Assembly (NCBI RefSeq): GCF_014651495.1
Contig: NZ_BMWZ01000007.1
Span: 186,001-250,000 of the forward strand
Source: Algibacter mikhailovii
GTDB taxonomy: Bacteria > Bacteroidota > Bacteroidia > Flavobacteriales > Flavobacteriaceae
DNA length: 64,000 nt
Reading direction: 5' to 3'
Each line of letters opens with the position of its first letter. The stretch's first letter is position 1. Shown one piece after another: positions 17,851 to 26,629 of this stretch. The notes under the pieces are model-generated. The model did no database searches and was not told the DNA's origin. It saw only the letters and a program-made list of their open reading frames with translations. Position numbers and translations under genes: made by a program.

Positions 17851-19461
17851 TTATTTAGCAGCCATTTTAGCAGCTATAATGAAGGCGTTATAGGCATTCA
17901 CCATTCTTGAAGATTTTGATAAATCGGCAAAAGGTCTAACGTCTTCTGAGTCTCCTCCAACTATTACTTTACGATTAATAGCCAATCCAGACTCCATTAT
18001 GACTTGCTTGACTTGAGCTGCACTTAAGTCTGGGAAGTATGAACGAATGAGCGCTGCAACACCTGCTACTGCTGGGGCAGCCATTGACGTTCCACCTTTA
18101 GTATCATATTCGTTTTCTGGTGTTGTTGAATAAACACTATCACCAGGAGCAAAAACATCGACATTTTGTTTGCCATAGTTAGAGAAGCTAGCCACCATAT
18201 TAGAGCCATATTTTGGCGATAAAGCACCTACTCTTATGTATGTATTAGAAATTTCTTTTCCGTTTATATTATCATCTGGAAAATTAGGTTCAGTATCAAC
18301 GTCTTTACTGTCATTACCCGCGGCATGAACAAAAACAACATCATTTTCAGAGGCATAAGTAATGGCATCACGTACCCATTCACCGTTAGGTGAATAACTT
18401 TTTCCGAAGCTCCCATTTATTACTTGGGCGCCATTGTCAACCGCGTAGCGAATAGCTAAAGCAACATCTTTATCATATTCATCGCCATTAGGAACCGCTC
18501 TTATACTCATGATTTCAACATTATTAGCAACGCCATTAGCTCCAAGTCCATTATTACGTTCTGCTGCAATAATACCAGCCACGTGTGTACCATGACTTTC
18601 AGATTTTTTAACAGGTTTTACGTTTCCATCACCATAATATTTAGTAGACATATCATAAGGATCATCACCTGTAACACGACCTTTAAGGTCTTTGTTTAAA
18701 TTGGAGTTTAACCTATCATTGATGCTTTCAAGACTACTTCCTATTTCTTTTACAGCATCAGCCATAGAATCCATATTGTTACTAAACATGTATTTGGCTA
18801 TTTGAACCGATCTGTTTAAAACGTCATCTTCAGTTTTAATCGCGTTCACCTCTTCTTTAGTATAATCTTTTTTTCCTAGGTGATTCGCAAGCGTCTCATC
18901 AGCATTCTTAATTTGCTCATAGATTTGATCATATTGTGTTTTTCTTTCTAACCATTTGGCATACTCTTCCTCATATTCAGCTTTAGCACGCTCATAATCA
19001 GGGTTAGTTTTGTCCCCTTTTACCAAAATACGCACTAATTCTAGCTGCTCATCGTAGCCTTTTCCAAGAAAATTCCATCCATGAATATCATCTATATAGC
19101 CGTTTTTATCATCGTCTATGTTGTTATTAGGAATTTCATCTTTATTGGTCCAAATGACATCGTCTAAATCTTCATGATCAATATCAATTCCAGAATCTAT
19201 AACAGCAACAATAACTTTTTTACCTTTTTTCTTTTTAATAAGTGCTGTATAAGCCTTATCAACACTCATTCCAGGTATGGTATCCGATACCAAATCTAAA
19301 TGGCCCCAGTTATGTTTTTCTGCTTCAGTTAACTCAGAAACTTTAAGTGGCGAATTGTCTATGTTTTCTGTAGGTGTTGATATAATATCTCCAGTACTAC
19401 CACAACCAGAAATAAGAACCGCTAGAAAAGCGGATTTTGCTATTGTTTTAAATGTATTCAT
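17851..19461 (-). CDS. S8 subtilisin-like peptidase lipoprotein
   Basis: Secreted subtilase of 536 residues with lipobox LISGC (Cys20). The catalytic triad is intact: Asp89 in VAVIDSGIDIDHEDL, His290 in SHGTHVAGI and Ser459 in GGTSMAAP. An Asp-rich loop (DDDKNGYIDD, about 117-126) may bind Ca2+. Between Asp89 and His290 lies an insertion of about 130 residues rich in Glu/Lys (about 135-265) that looks helical or coiled-coil and is absent from minimal subtilisins. There is no T9SS C-terminal domain. The M1 peptidase gene follows 71 bp downstream, and a shared role in protein breakdown is plausible. Confidence 0.92.
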   Translation of the reverse strand: MNTFKTIAKSAFLAVLISGCGSTGDIISTPTENIDNSPLKVSELTEAEKHNWGHLDLVSDTIPGMSVDKAYTALIKKKKGKKVIVAVIDSGIDIDHEDLDDVIWTNKDEIPNNNIDDDKNGYIDDIHGWNFLGKGYDEQLELVRILVKGDKTNPDYERAKAEYEEEYAKWLERKTQYDQIYEQIKNADETLANHLGKKDYTKEEVNAIKTEDDVLNRSVQIAKYMFSNNMDSMADAVKEIGSSLESINDRLNSNLNKDLKGRVTGDDPYDMSTKYYGDGNVKPVKKSESHGTHVAGIIAAERNNGLGANGVANNVEIMSIRAVPNGDEYDKDVALAIRYAVDNGAQVINGSFGKSYSPNGEWVRDAITYASENDVVFVHAAGNDSKDVDTEPNFPDDNINGKEISNTYIRVGALSPKYGSNMVASFSNYGKQNVDVFAPGDSVYSTTPENEYDTKGGTSMAAPAVAGVAALIRSYFPDLSAAQVKQVIMESGLAINRKVIVGGDSEDVRPFADLSKSSRMVNAYNAFIIAAKMAAK

Positions 19462-19484
19462 AGAGGTTTACTAAAATTTATTTT

Positions 19485-20345
19485 TTATTTAAATATGTCT
19501 TCTGTTTTGTAAGTGTTTTTTAAACGAACACTTTTCTCTGTTTTTTGAACCGTAATGATTTCATGATGGGCATCATGTTGTAAAAATAAATAGGTGTTAT
19601 TTTCAGCTGCCATATTCAGGAAAAACTCTTTTTCATCAAGTGTTAACAACGGTCTCGTGTCGTAGCCCATAACAAAAGGTAAAGGTAAATGTCCAACGGT
19701 GGGTAATAAATCCGCCATAAAAGCAATGGTTTTATCCTGGTATTGAATCATAGGAATCATTTGTTTATCCGTATGACCATTAGCGAAAAATATATCAAAA
19801 TCTAAGGCTGAATTTTTTAAAATATTAGTGTCAGGTATTGTCGTGAATTTTAATTGTCCGCTTTCTTCAATTGGCAGGATGTTTTCACTTAAAAATGATG
19901 CTTTCTCTCGTCTATTAGGTTGGGTAGCCCAGAGCCAATGGTCTTTGTTGCTCCAATAATGGGCGTTTTTAAAAGCAGGTTCATAACCTGTTTTATCTTT
20001 ATTCCATTGGATACTCCCACCACAATGGTCAAAATGTAAATGCGTTAAAAACACATCGGTAATATCATCTCTATGGAAGCCGTGTTTTTTCAGGGAACTA
20101 TCAAGACTAAAGTCTCCCCAAAGATGGTAATACCCGTAAAATTTTTCAGATTGCTTATTGCCCATACCATTATCAATCAGTATGAGCCGTTTGCCATTTT
20201 CAATGAGCAAGCAACGCGTTGCAATATCAATCATATTGTTAGCGTCTGCGGGATTCGTCCTATTCCATAAAGATTTAGGAACAACACCAAACATGGCACC
20301 ACCATCAAGCTTTAAATTACCAGCATTTACAGGGTATAAATTCAT
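19485..20345 (-). CDS. MBL-fold metallohydrolase
   Basis: Metallo-beta-lactamase-fold hydrolase of 286 residues without a signal peptide. The metal-binding motif is complete: FLTHLHFDHCGG (HxHxDH). Further ligands are likely in NGHTDKQMIPM, FMADLLPTVGH and LQHDAHHE. The overall pattern (LIDNGMGNKQSEKFYGYYHLWGD) resembles lactonase-like and quinoprotein-relay-like members; the substrate cannot be told. It lies 23 bp upstream of the S8 peptidase gene on the same strand and could be co-transcribed with it. Confidence 0.85.
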   Translation of the reverse strand: MNLYPVNAGNLKLDGGAMFGVVPKSLWNRTNPADANNMIDIATRCLLIENGKRLILIDNGMGNKQSEKFYGYYHLWGDFSLDSSLKKHGFHRDDITDVFLTHLHFDHCGGSIQWNKDKTGYEPAFKNAHYWSNKDHWLWATQPNRREKASFLSENILPIEESGQLKFTTIPDTNILKNSALDFDIFFANGHTDKQMIPMIQYQDKTIAFMADLLPTVGHLPLPFVMGYDTRPLLTLDEKEFFLNMAAENNTYLFLQHDAHHEIITVQKTEKSVRLKNTYKTEDIFK

Positions 20346-20442
20346 AGAATTGCGAAATTAATAAATCTAATGATATTCCATTTGGATGTTAAGAATATAT
20401 TAAGAAAAGGATTTATAAATATGAACTTGAGTTATATTATTT

Positions 20443-22638
20443 TTAAGAAATAACGTGCTTTAAGCGTTTACCATATTCAAAAAGCGCTTTTATTTCTTTA
20501 ACACTAGCTAATCGTTCTTTACCAAATATTAACAATGAAGATCCATTGGATTCTACATGATAGTATGAATTACTTTCAAAAAAATGGGTGAGGTCATCAT
20601 TAAAAAATTTTGCAATGCCAGCTTCGTTATCCCCTTGTAAATAAAAACGTTTAGAAAAGTCTTCATGATTTTCAATTAGAATATCCTTTATTCCTGCAAG
20701 GGCTGACACTTTTTCTAAAAAGCCTTCTCTATCTAAAGTGAATTCTGGAATAGGAGCACTTAGTACAATATGAAGCATGGTTGTTCTTACTACTTCCTTT
20801 GCAATAAATGCGCCTTCAGAAAATTCAATATCAAACAGAGATATAGTCTTATCTGCGTAGGATAATTTGTTGAAAATATGATTAATCTGTTTGGTTTTAA
20901 AAAACTGGAAATTGTTTAAAAAAGAAACTTCTTTTTCTTTTTCATGACTATAGTTGTAACTATAGTCCAATGCCAAAGATTCCATACTAGTTTGACGCCT
21001 TGTCAAACTATTTTTAATAATTTTTGGAACGGGTAATAAGCGCCTAGCGGCAAAAGGGTGTTTTGAATCTGTATCATGCATATCCAGTCCAATGACATCA
21101 AAATGACCACCGCGTTTGGCGAATAACTCTTGATAACTGTGTATATTCTCCATAACAGTATGGTCTACAAATTCACACATTGAAAAATCTACAATAACAT
21201 CTTGGTCTTCGGGCACTTCATCTAAATGATGTTTTAACCTGAAGTAATTTAAAAAACTACAAAAGTGTTTAACACTTACATAGTAATTACCTTTAATATC
21301 TTGCTCTTTAAACATGAGTACATTTGGTTTTAAGACATTCCTTAAAAATAAACCAGCACTTTTGTTATTGATAATGTGTATGATTAATGTGGCCAAAACT
21401 CCTGCAAAAATGCCACTGATTAAGCCAATTTTTAATGTAACTATGAGGGTAACAAAAAAGATGATTAGTTGTTCTTTGCCAATCGAGAACATTTTGGTAA
21501 TAACATTAGGAGAGGCCAGTTTATATCCTGTATATACTAAAATAGCCATTAGGGCGGGTAACGGTATTCGTGCTAACTGCGAGCTGAAAAACACGATAAA
21601 AATCACTAAAAAAATAGCATGAAAAAAGTTTGAAGATCTGTTACTAGCACCATTGTTAACATTTACCGAACTACGCGCAATTACGGTCACTACATTTAAT
21701 CCTCCTAGCAGGCCGCTACCTACGGTTGCTAAGCCTAGGGCTTTTAAATCTCTATTCACATTTGATCGCCTTTTTTCAGGGTCTAATTTATCAACAGCTT
21801 TAATGCTTAATAAAGACTCAATACTTGAAATCAAGGTAAGGGCTAGGACGCTACCCCAAAAGGAAAAGCTCCAAATACCACTAAAACTTGGAATAGGTAA
21901 ATCGGCTATAAATGTTTTTACCTCAGGAATTCCTGAAATCATATATTCTTTTGCAATGGGGTTGGGTTCATGTAAACCTATCTCAAAGTAGTAACTAAAC
22001 CCTATGGACAAAAGAACAATCCACATTGGCGCTGGAATGAGTTGCAGATATTTGTTTCTTATTTTTGAATAAAACATCATGATAGCCAAACTTATAACAC
22101 CTGCAAGGGCTGCAAAAATTAAATTCTTATTACCATAATGCATGGCGTCATTAATGGTGTAGGGAATCTCTAAAAGGTAATCAACAGTATTCTCTCGCTT
22201 TATTCTGTGCGCCAGCATGATATGAAATTGCTTTCCTAAAATAATGAGGCCAATGGCCGCTAGCATCCCTTGTATAGCAGCAGAAGGGAAGAAATTTGCT
22301 AAGGCACCCATTCTAAAAAATCCAAGAAGAATTAGAAGCACGCCTGAAAACATAATCGCCACATAAGCATTTTCAATACCTAAGCTTGAAATGGTGACCA
22401 ACAGCACACCTACCAATCCATTCCCTGGTCCAGCAATCGTTACGTGACTACCACCTAAAATAGAAACAACGACGCCTCCAACAATGGCTGCCATGACTCC
22501 CGCTATAGGAGGTGCATCACTAGCCATGGCAAGACCTAGACCAAGGGGTAAAGCAATAAGGCTAACCACAAAACCAGAAAAAATGTTTTTTGGGAGGGCC
22601 TTTAAGAAGTCTTTTAAATTATTCTTTTTTTGACTCAT
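20443..22638 (-). CDS. SulP-family anion permease with STAS and extra C-terminal domain
   Basis: Inner-membrane SulP (SLC26-like) transporter, predicted to carry bicarbonate, sulfate or another anion. Residues about 10-430 hold the membrane core with the family pattern (SGFVVSLIALPLGLGLAMASD, GSHVTIAGPGNGLVG, SIESLLSIKAVDKLDP). A STAS domain follows at about 445-550 (VIVDFSMCEFVDHTVMENIH). The remaining 170 or so residues form an extra cytosolic region I do not recognise, so the 731-residue length exceeds the usual 500-600. The start overlaps the end of the universal stress protein gene by 4 bp, indicating translational coupling. Confidence 0.88.
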   Translation of the reverse strand: MSQKKNNLKDFLKALPKNIFSGFVVSLIALPLGLGLAMASDAPPIAGVMAAIVGGVVVSILGGSHVTIAGPGNGLVGVLLVTISSLGIENAYVAIMFSGVLLILLGFFRMGALANFFPSAAIQGMLAAIGLIILGKQFHIMLAHRIKRENTVDYLLEIPYTINDAMHYGNKNLIFAALAGVISLAIMMFYSKIRNKYLQLIPAPMWIVLLSIGFSYYFEIGLHEPNPIAKEYMISGIPEVKTFIADLPIPSFSGIWSFSFWGSVLALTLISSIESLLSIKAVDKLDPEKRRSNVNRDLKALGLATVGSGLLGGLNVVTVIARSSVNVNNGASNRSSNFFHAIFLVIFIVFFSSQLARIPLPALMAILVYTGYKLASPNVITKMFSIGKEQLIIFFVTLIVTLKIGLISGIFAGVLATLIIHIINNKSAGLFLRNVLKPNVLMFKEQDIKGNYYVSVKHFCSFLNYFRLKHHLDEVPEDQDVIVDFSMCEFVDHTVMENIHSYQELFAKRGGHFDVIGLDMHDTDSKHPFAARRLLPVPKIIKNSLTRRQTSMESLALDYSYNYSHEKEKEVSFLNNFQFFKTKQINHIFNKLSYADKTISLFDIEFSEGAFIAKEVVRTTMLHIVLSAPIPEFTLDREGFLEKVSALAGIKDILIENHEDFSKRFYLQGDNEAGIAKFFNDDLTHFFESNSYYHVESNGSSLLIFGKERLASVKEIKALFEYGKRLKHVIS

Positions 22639-23555
22639 TGAAGGATAAGTACATCTGTTGGTAATTCCGTTAAAATATGTTCGATGTCATGCGGGAACAG
22701 CCTGTCCCAAAAGGTCATTTTTGAAGGTGCATTCATGATTAATAAATCGGCCCTTGAGATTTGAGCATAATGACCAATAGAATATCCTTTTCTACCAAAA
22801 ATAGGCTGTAGTTTGATTGTTTTGTTTTCGGAATAATTTTTAGGAATGTGATTAATAATTTCTTTAATTCGGGAGTGTTCTCTAAGTTGAATGCGTTCTT
22901 TCATGATATTGGCCCGCCTCAATGATTTGTCGTCATCAATTTTTACCGGAACCTGACTTTCATTAATTTCTTCTACTATAGTTATTTTATTTGCTTCTAA
23001 CTGATTAGCCACATAAAACGCTGAGGTAATAGTCTGTTCGGTTTTAGGGTCTTTTAATCCGTTTACCACAATGTGCTGGCAAGGAATACGTTCAACAGCA
23101 GGTTTAATAAGCAAAAGAATAGAGCACTTTACTTGTCTTGTTATTTTCCTAGCAATGGAACCTACATAGTATTTAAGCAGTCGTTCACGCTGAACAGCTC
23201 CTAATATTAACAGGTCTATATTTTTTTCTTCAGCCGTGGATAAGATGACACTAACAGGTTCCCCAGTTTTAAAAACCACTTCATAATTCAGATTGTCTTT
23301 TTCAAAGTGTTTTAAGATGTTACTTAATGTATTTGTCTTTTCAAGAGAGGACTCTCCAACATGAATTAAAAAAAGTTTAGCCCCAAAAAACACGGACAAC
23401 CTAGCCGCTTCAAAGAGGTTCGCTTTTAGGTTAGGAGAAAAGGCTACTCCAATTCCAATACTTTTAAAAGGCTTTATCGACAATAGATTGTGGTGGTTTT
23501 TGCAAAAAGTTGAAAGATAGGGTTTTTTTAAAAACTTAAAACAAAATATTGTCAA
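22635..23555 (-). CDS. Universal stress protein family
   Basis: UspA-family protein of about 306 residues. A first Usp domain is clear: IGIGVAFSPNLKANLFEAARL, LFLIHVGE, and the ATP-binding-type segment LLILGAVQRERLLKYYVGSIARKI. The C-terminal half (VNGLKDPKTEQTITSAFYVANQ ... LLIMNAPSKMTFWDRLFP) looks like a second, more diverged Usp domain. The first 30 residues are poorly matched, so the true start may be internal, near SIKPFKSIGIG. It overlaps the downstream SulP gene by 4 bp, suggesting that it regulates or senses the state of that transporter. Confidence 0.8.
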   Translation of the reverse strand: MTIFCFKFLKKPYLSTFCKNHHNLLSIKPFKSIGIGVAFSPNLKANLFEAARLSVFFGAKLFLIHVGESSLEKTNTLSNILKHFEKDNLNYEVVFKTGEPVSVILSTAEEKNIDLLILGAVQRERLLKYYVGSIARKITRQVKCSILLLIKPAVERIPCQHIVVNGLKDPKTEQTITSAFYVANQLEANKITIVEEINESQVPVKIDDDKSLRRANIMKERIQLREHSRIKEIINHIPKNYSENKTIKLQPIFGRKGYSIGHYAQISRADLLIMNAPSKMTFWDRLFPHDIEHILTELPTDVLILQ

Positions 23556-23607
23556 ACAGAGTCATCTGTTTTATTTAAATTAGTGCTTTTGTAAATTAAT
23601 TGTTTCT

Positions 23608-25431
23608 ATGTTAGAATTAGCCGGCATTATAATTTTAGGGATTTTAGCCCAATGGGTGGCATGGAAATTTAAAATCCCAGCCATTCTGCCTTTAATTTTA
23701 ATAGGCCTTTTAGTGGGGCCTATAGCTGCTGAGTATCTGAGTTCTGATGGGTCAAAATGGATTGAGCCTGTATGGGACGGTACAAAAGGGTTTTTTCCAG
23801 GTGATGGTTTGTATTATTTTGTGTCATTAGCTATAAGTATTATTTTATTCGAAGGGGGGCTGACTCTTAAGCGTTCTGAAATAAAGACTTTAGGACCTGT
23901 TATTACAAAGTTGATTACTTTAGGTTCAACCATTACTTTTTTTGGTGCTGGTATCATAGCACATGTTATTTTTAATTTAAGTTGGGAGTTAGCCTTTTTA
24001 TTCTCGGGGCTGATTATTGTTACGGGACCTACTGTTATTACACCTATTTTAAGAAATATTCCTCTTAAAAAAGATATCTCTACAGTATTAAAATGGGAGG
24101 GCATTTTAATTGACCCCATAGGTGCATTAGTAGCGGTATTAGTCTTTGAGTTTATTAGTGTGGAAGGGGATAGTGGCTTCACCAAAACAGCATTAATTGA
24201 GTTTGGGAAGATCATTTTATTTGGTACCACCTTTGGGTTCACCTTTGCACATGCTTTGGCTTTTGTTATTAATAAGAAACTCATTCCGCATTATTTATTA
24301 AATGTAGTATCCCTGTCTACAGTTTTGCTTGTTTTTGTGGAGTCTGAGGTTTTTGCCCATGAGTCCGGCTTACTTGCCGTAGTGGTTATGGGTATGGTTT
24401 TGGGTAATGGCAAATTGAAAAACATTAAAGAGTTATTATATTTTAAGGAATCGCTCAGCGTATTGCTTATCTCTATTTTGTTTATTCTGCTTGCTGCAAA
24501 TATTGATTTTAAAGACTTGATGTTACTTTATACATGGAAGACGGCTATTTTGTTTTTTGTGGTGGTTTTAGTTATTAGACCGTTGGGTGTTTTTTTAAGT
24601 ACCCAAGGATCGAAATTAAAATTCAACGATAAGCTATTTATTAGTTGGGTAGGACCAAGGGGTATTGTTGCAGCAGGTATAGCCTCTCTTTTTGGAGGCA
24701 AGCTTATTAAACAAGGTGTTGATGGTGCCGAATATATAACCCCATTGGTGTTTATGATTGTTTTAGGTACTGTATTGTTGAACGCGACTACAGCACGAAT
24801 AATGGCTAAATTGTTGGGGGTTTTTCTAAAAAGGTCAGAAGGTGTTTTAATTGTAGGGGCGTCTCATGTATCACGACTTATTGGAAAGTATTTAGTCGAT
24901 AATGGCAGGCATGTGGTACTTATTGATAGTAACCTCAATAATATCGAATTGGCTCAAGAAGAAGGTATGGAGGCCATTGATACAGATATATACTCAGACA
25001 CCTTAGATGATAATATTGAACTAAATGATATCGGGTTTTTAATGGCGCTTACGGGAAGTGCAGATATTAATGCTTATGCCATAGAAAAATTTAGAGGACA
25101 ATTTGGTGAAAGCGGCTATTATAGATTAATTACGGCAGATGAAGCCCATGACCCTAGTAGCCCACCGGAAGGACTCTTTTCTCAAACCGATGATTATAAT
25201 TCCTTAACAGAGGTGGCCAGAAGACACCCAGAAATTCATGAAATCACCCTTGACAGTAGAGCGCATTTTGAAGAATTGATAGAAAAGACGAATGCCGATG
25301 TTGATATTATACCACTCTTGGTAAAAGACAAGAAAGGGGTTTTAGAAATTATATCCTCTAAAAATAAAGCTATAGATAAGATTGATTCAGGTTATAAACT
25401 CGTTTATTTAGGCAAGCCTTTAGCCTTGTAA
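23608..25431 (+). CDS. Na+/H+ (cation:proton) antiporter with TrkA-N-like domain
   Basis: CPA1/NhaP-type cation/proton exchanger of the inner membrane, 607 residues. About 12 hydrophobic helices occupy residues 1-405, with the family patterns FEGGLTLKRSEI, VTGPTVITPIL and SWVGPRGIVAAGIASLFGG. A cytosolic nucleotide-binding region of TrkA-N/RCK type follows (VLIVGASHVSRLIGKYLVDNG, about 412-530), which would gate transport by NAD(H) or a nucleotide. The gene is divergent from the USP-SulP pair across 52 bp, so they may be co-regulated in pH, sodium or bicarbonate homeostasis. Confidence 0.9.
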   Translation: MLELAGIIILGILAQWVAWKFKIPAILPLILIGLLVGPIAAEYLSSDGSKWIEPVWDGTKGFFPGDGLYYFVSLAISIILFEGGLTLKRSEIKTLGPVITKLITLGSTITFFGAGIIAHVIFNLSWELAFLFSGLIIVTGPTVITPILRNIPLKKDISTVLKWEGILIDPIGALVAVLVFEFISVEGDSGFTKTALIEFGKIILFGTTFGFTFAHALAFVINKKLIPHYLLNVVSLSTVLLVFVESEVFAHESGLLAVVVMGMVLGNGKLKNIKELLYFKESLSVLLISILFILLAANIDFKDLMLLYTWKTAILFFVVVLVIRPLGVFLSTQGSKLKFNDKLFISWVGPRGIVAAGIASLFGGKLIKQGVDGAEYITPLVFMIVLGTVLLNATTARIMAKLLGVFLKRSEGVLIVGASHVSRLIGKYLVDNGRHVVLIDSNLNNIELAQEEGMEAIDTDIYSDTLDDNIELNDIGFLMALTGSADINAYAIEKFRGQFGESGYYRLITADEAHDPSSPPEGLFSQTDDYNSLTEVARRHPEIHEITLDSRAHFEELIEKTNADVDIIPLLVKDKKGVLEIISSKNKAIDKIDSGYKLVYLGKPLAL

Positions 25432-25459
25432 AACAGTTTTTTATGGCTGCACTGTTTTA
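25429..25459. terminator. Bidirectional terminator spanning two stop codons
   Basis: A perfect 9-bp inverted repeat, TAAAACAGT (25429-25437) and ACTGTTTTA (25451-25459), with a 13-nt loop, contains the stop codons of both convergent genes (antiporter on plus, ABC permease on minus). It can fold on either strand and the compact arrangement suggests a shared terminator, although the T-tract is short. Confidence 0.5.
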
Positions 25460-26629
25460 AGTGACAGCCGCCTTTTTAGGTAACTTGATTTTTATAAACC
25501 GAAACCTCACATACAGCAATAAGTATCCCATTAAAAACAAAAGTAATAAATGGAAAAATCCATTTGTAATATTTTCAAGTTTTGCGCCCTCGGTGGCCAA
25601 AGCATTAAATATGTTGAAATAAGGTGTAGAAGGAAGTAAGTTGGCAAACATTTGTAATCCTAGTGGCATGGCTTCAATGGGCCAAGAATAACCGGAAACT
25701 AGAAATAGGGGATAGGTAGAAAATGCCATGACCTCGGTCCAGCCAATGGTTGTTTTAAAAAAAGAAGCAAACAAAATAGTGTAAATAATCACTACAGAAA
25801 CAAACAAGGTACTTAGCAGTAAATGCAATAAAATAGAACCGTTTAAGCTGAGTGAAAAGTGTGGAAAAATTAATTTATAAAAGACAAAAAAGTAGGCAAT
25901 ATAAAGCGCTATATAATAAAAGCTTTTTGCTGAAAGGACTTTAATAAATGCATAAAAATCATAGGCTTCTACAGTCTTAAGCACACCATGCTTAAATTCA
26001 TGTACCACACTTTGTCCAAAGCCAATTATTAGTGTTTGTTGTAGGATTAAAATGAGTAAAATAGGTAGTAAATAATCACCATAATTGTTTGTGGTATTAT
26101 AAATTGATTTAACTACAGGCATTATGGGTTGTGCTTTTTGCTGGGCTAGTTCAACCGGTATATTATTAGAAATAAAATACTGCATTCTTACACCTCCCGC
26201 AACGGTTAGTATAACTTGTTGTACCGATTTGTTGATTTCGTTTGAAGTTAAGAATTTGGTGTTATTTAAGATGATCTCTATATGAGATCCATCTAAATTC
26301 ATTGTTTTCTTCTGAAAGCCTTTGGGGAGTATGAGTATACCTTGAACTTCCAAATTATTAAAAGGAAACATAGCATCTTCTAAAGACGAGTAATGGGCTT
26401 CAATAGAAGTTTTTTCAGAGGTATTTATTAATTGAGAAACCTTTCTAGATAAATTAGAATGGTCAAAATCAACCACTGCAATCGGAATTTGAGAGACGTT
26501 TTTTTCTGAATAAATAGACCCAATAAAAAAGGCATACAGGATAGGAGCTACCAAACAAGTAAGTAATATACTTTTATCCTCAATAATTAAAGAGAGTTCA
26601 CTTTTTAATATAGAAAACCACGTTTTCAT
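25457..26629 (-). CDS. ABC-2 type permease (second of pair)
   Basis: Membrane subunit of the YhhJ/DrrB-like ABC-2 exporter class, 390 residues. One N-terminal helix (about 20-40) is followed by a large periplasmic segment (about 45-175) and five or six helices from about 185 to the end. The last helices contain the ABC-2 pattern TYPLFLVSGYSWPIEAMPLGLQ. It overlaps the upstream paralogous permease gene by 4 bp and is the last gene of a TolC-HlyD-permease-permease operon. No ATP-binding protein is encoded beside it. Confidence 0.88.
   Translation of the reverse strand: MKTWFSILKSELSLIIEDKSILLTCLVAPILYAFFIGSIYSEKNVSQIPIAVVDFDHSNLSRKVSQLINTSEKTSIEAHYSSLEDAMFPFNNLEVQGILILPKGFQKKTMNLDGSHIEIILNNTKFLTSNEINKSVQQVILTVAGGVRMQYFISNNIPVELAQQKAQPIMPVVKSIYNTTNNYGDYLLPILLILILQQTLIIGFGQSVVHEFKHGVLKTVEAYDFYAFIKVLSAKSFYYIALYIAYFFVFYKLIFPHFSLSLNGSILLHLLLSTLFVSVVIIYTILFASFFKTTIGWTEVMAFSTYPLFLVSGYSWPIEAMPLGLQMFANLLPSTPYFNIFNALATEGAKLENITNGFFHLLLLFLMGYLLLYVRFRFIKIKLPKKAAVT

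Noticed and set aside
21314-21991. Two plus-strand frames of 102 and 112 codons opposite the SulP gene
   Set aside because: Both are antisense to conserved membrane segments; composition matches shadow translation.
23814-24284. 156-codon minus-strand open frame within the Na+/H+ antiporter gene
   Set aside because: Antisense shadow of conserved transmembrane sequence, with no ribosome-binding site or recognisable domain.
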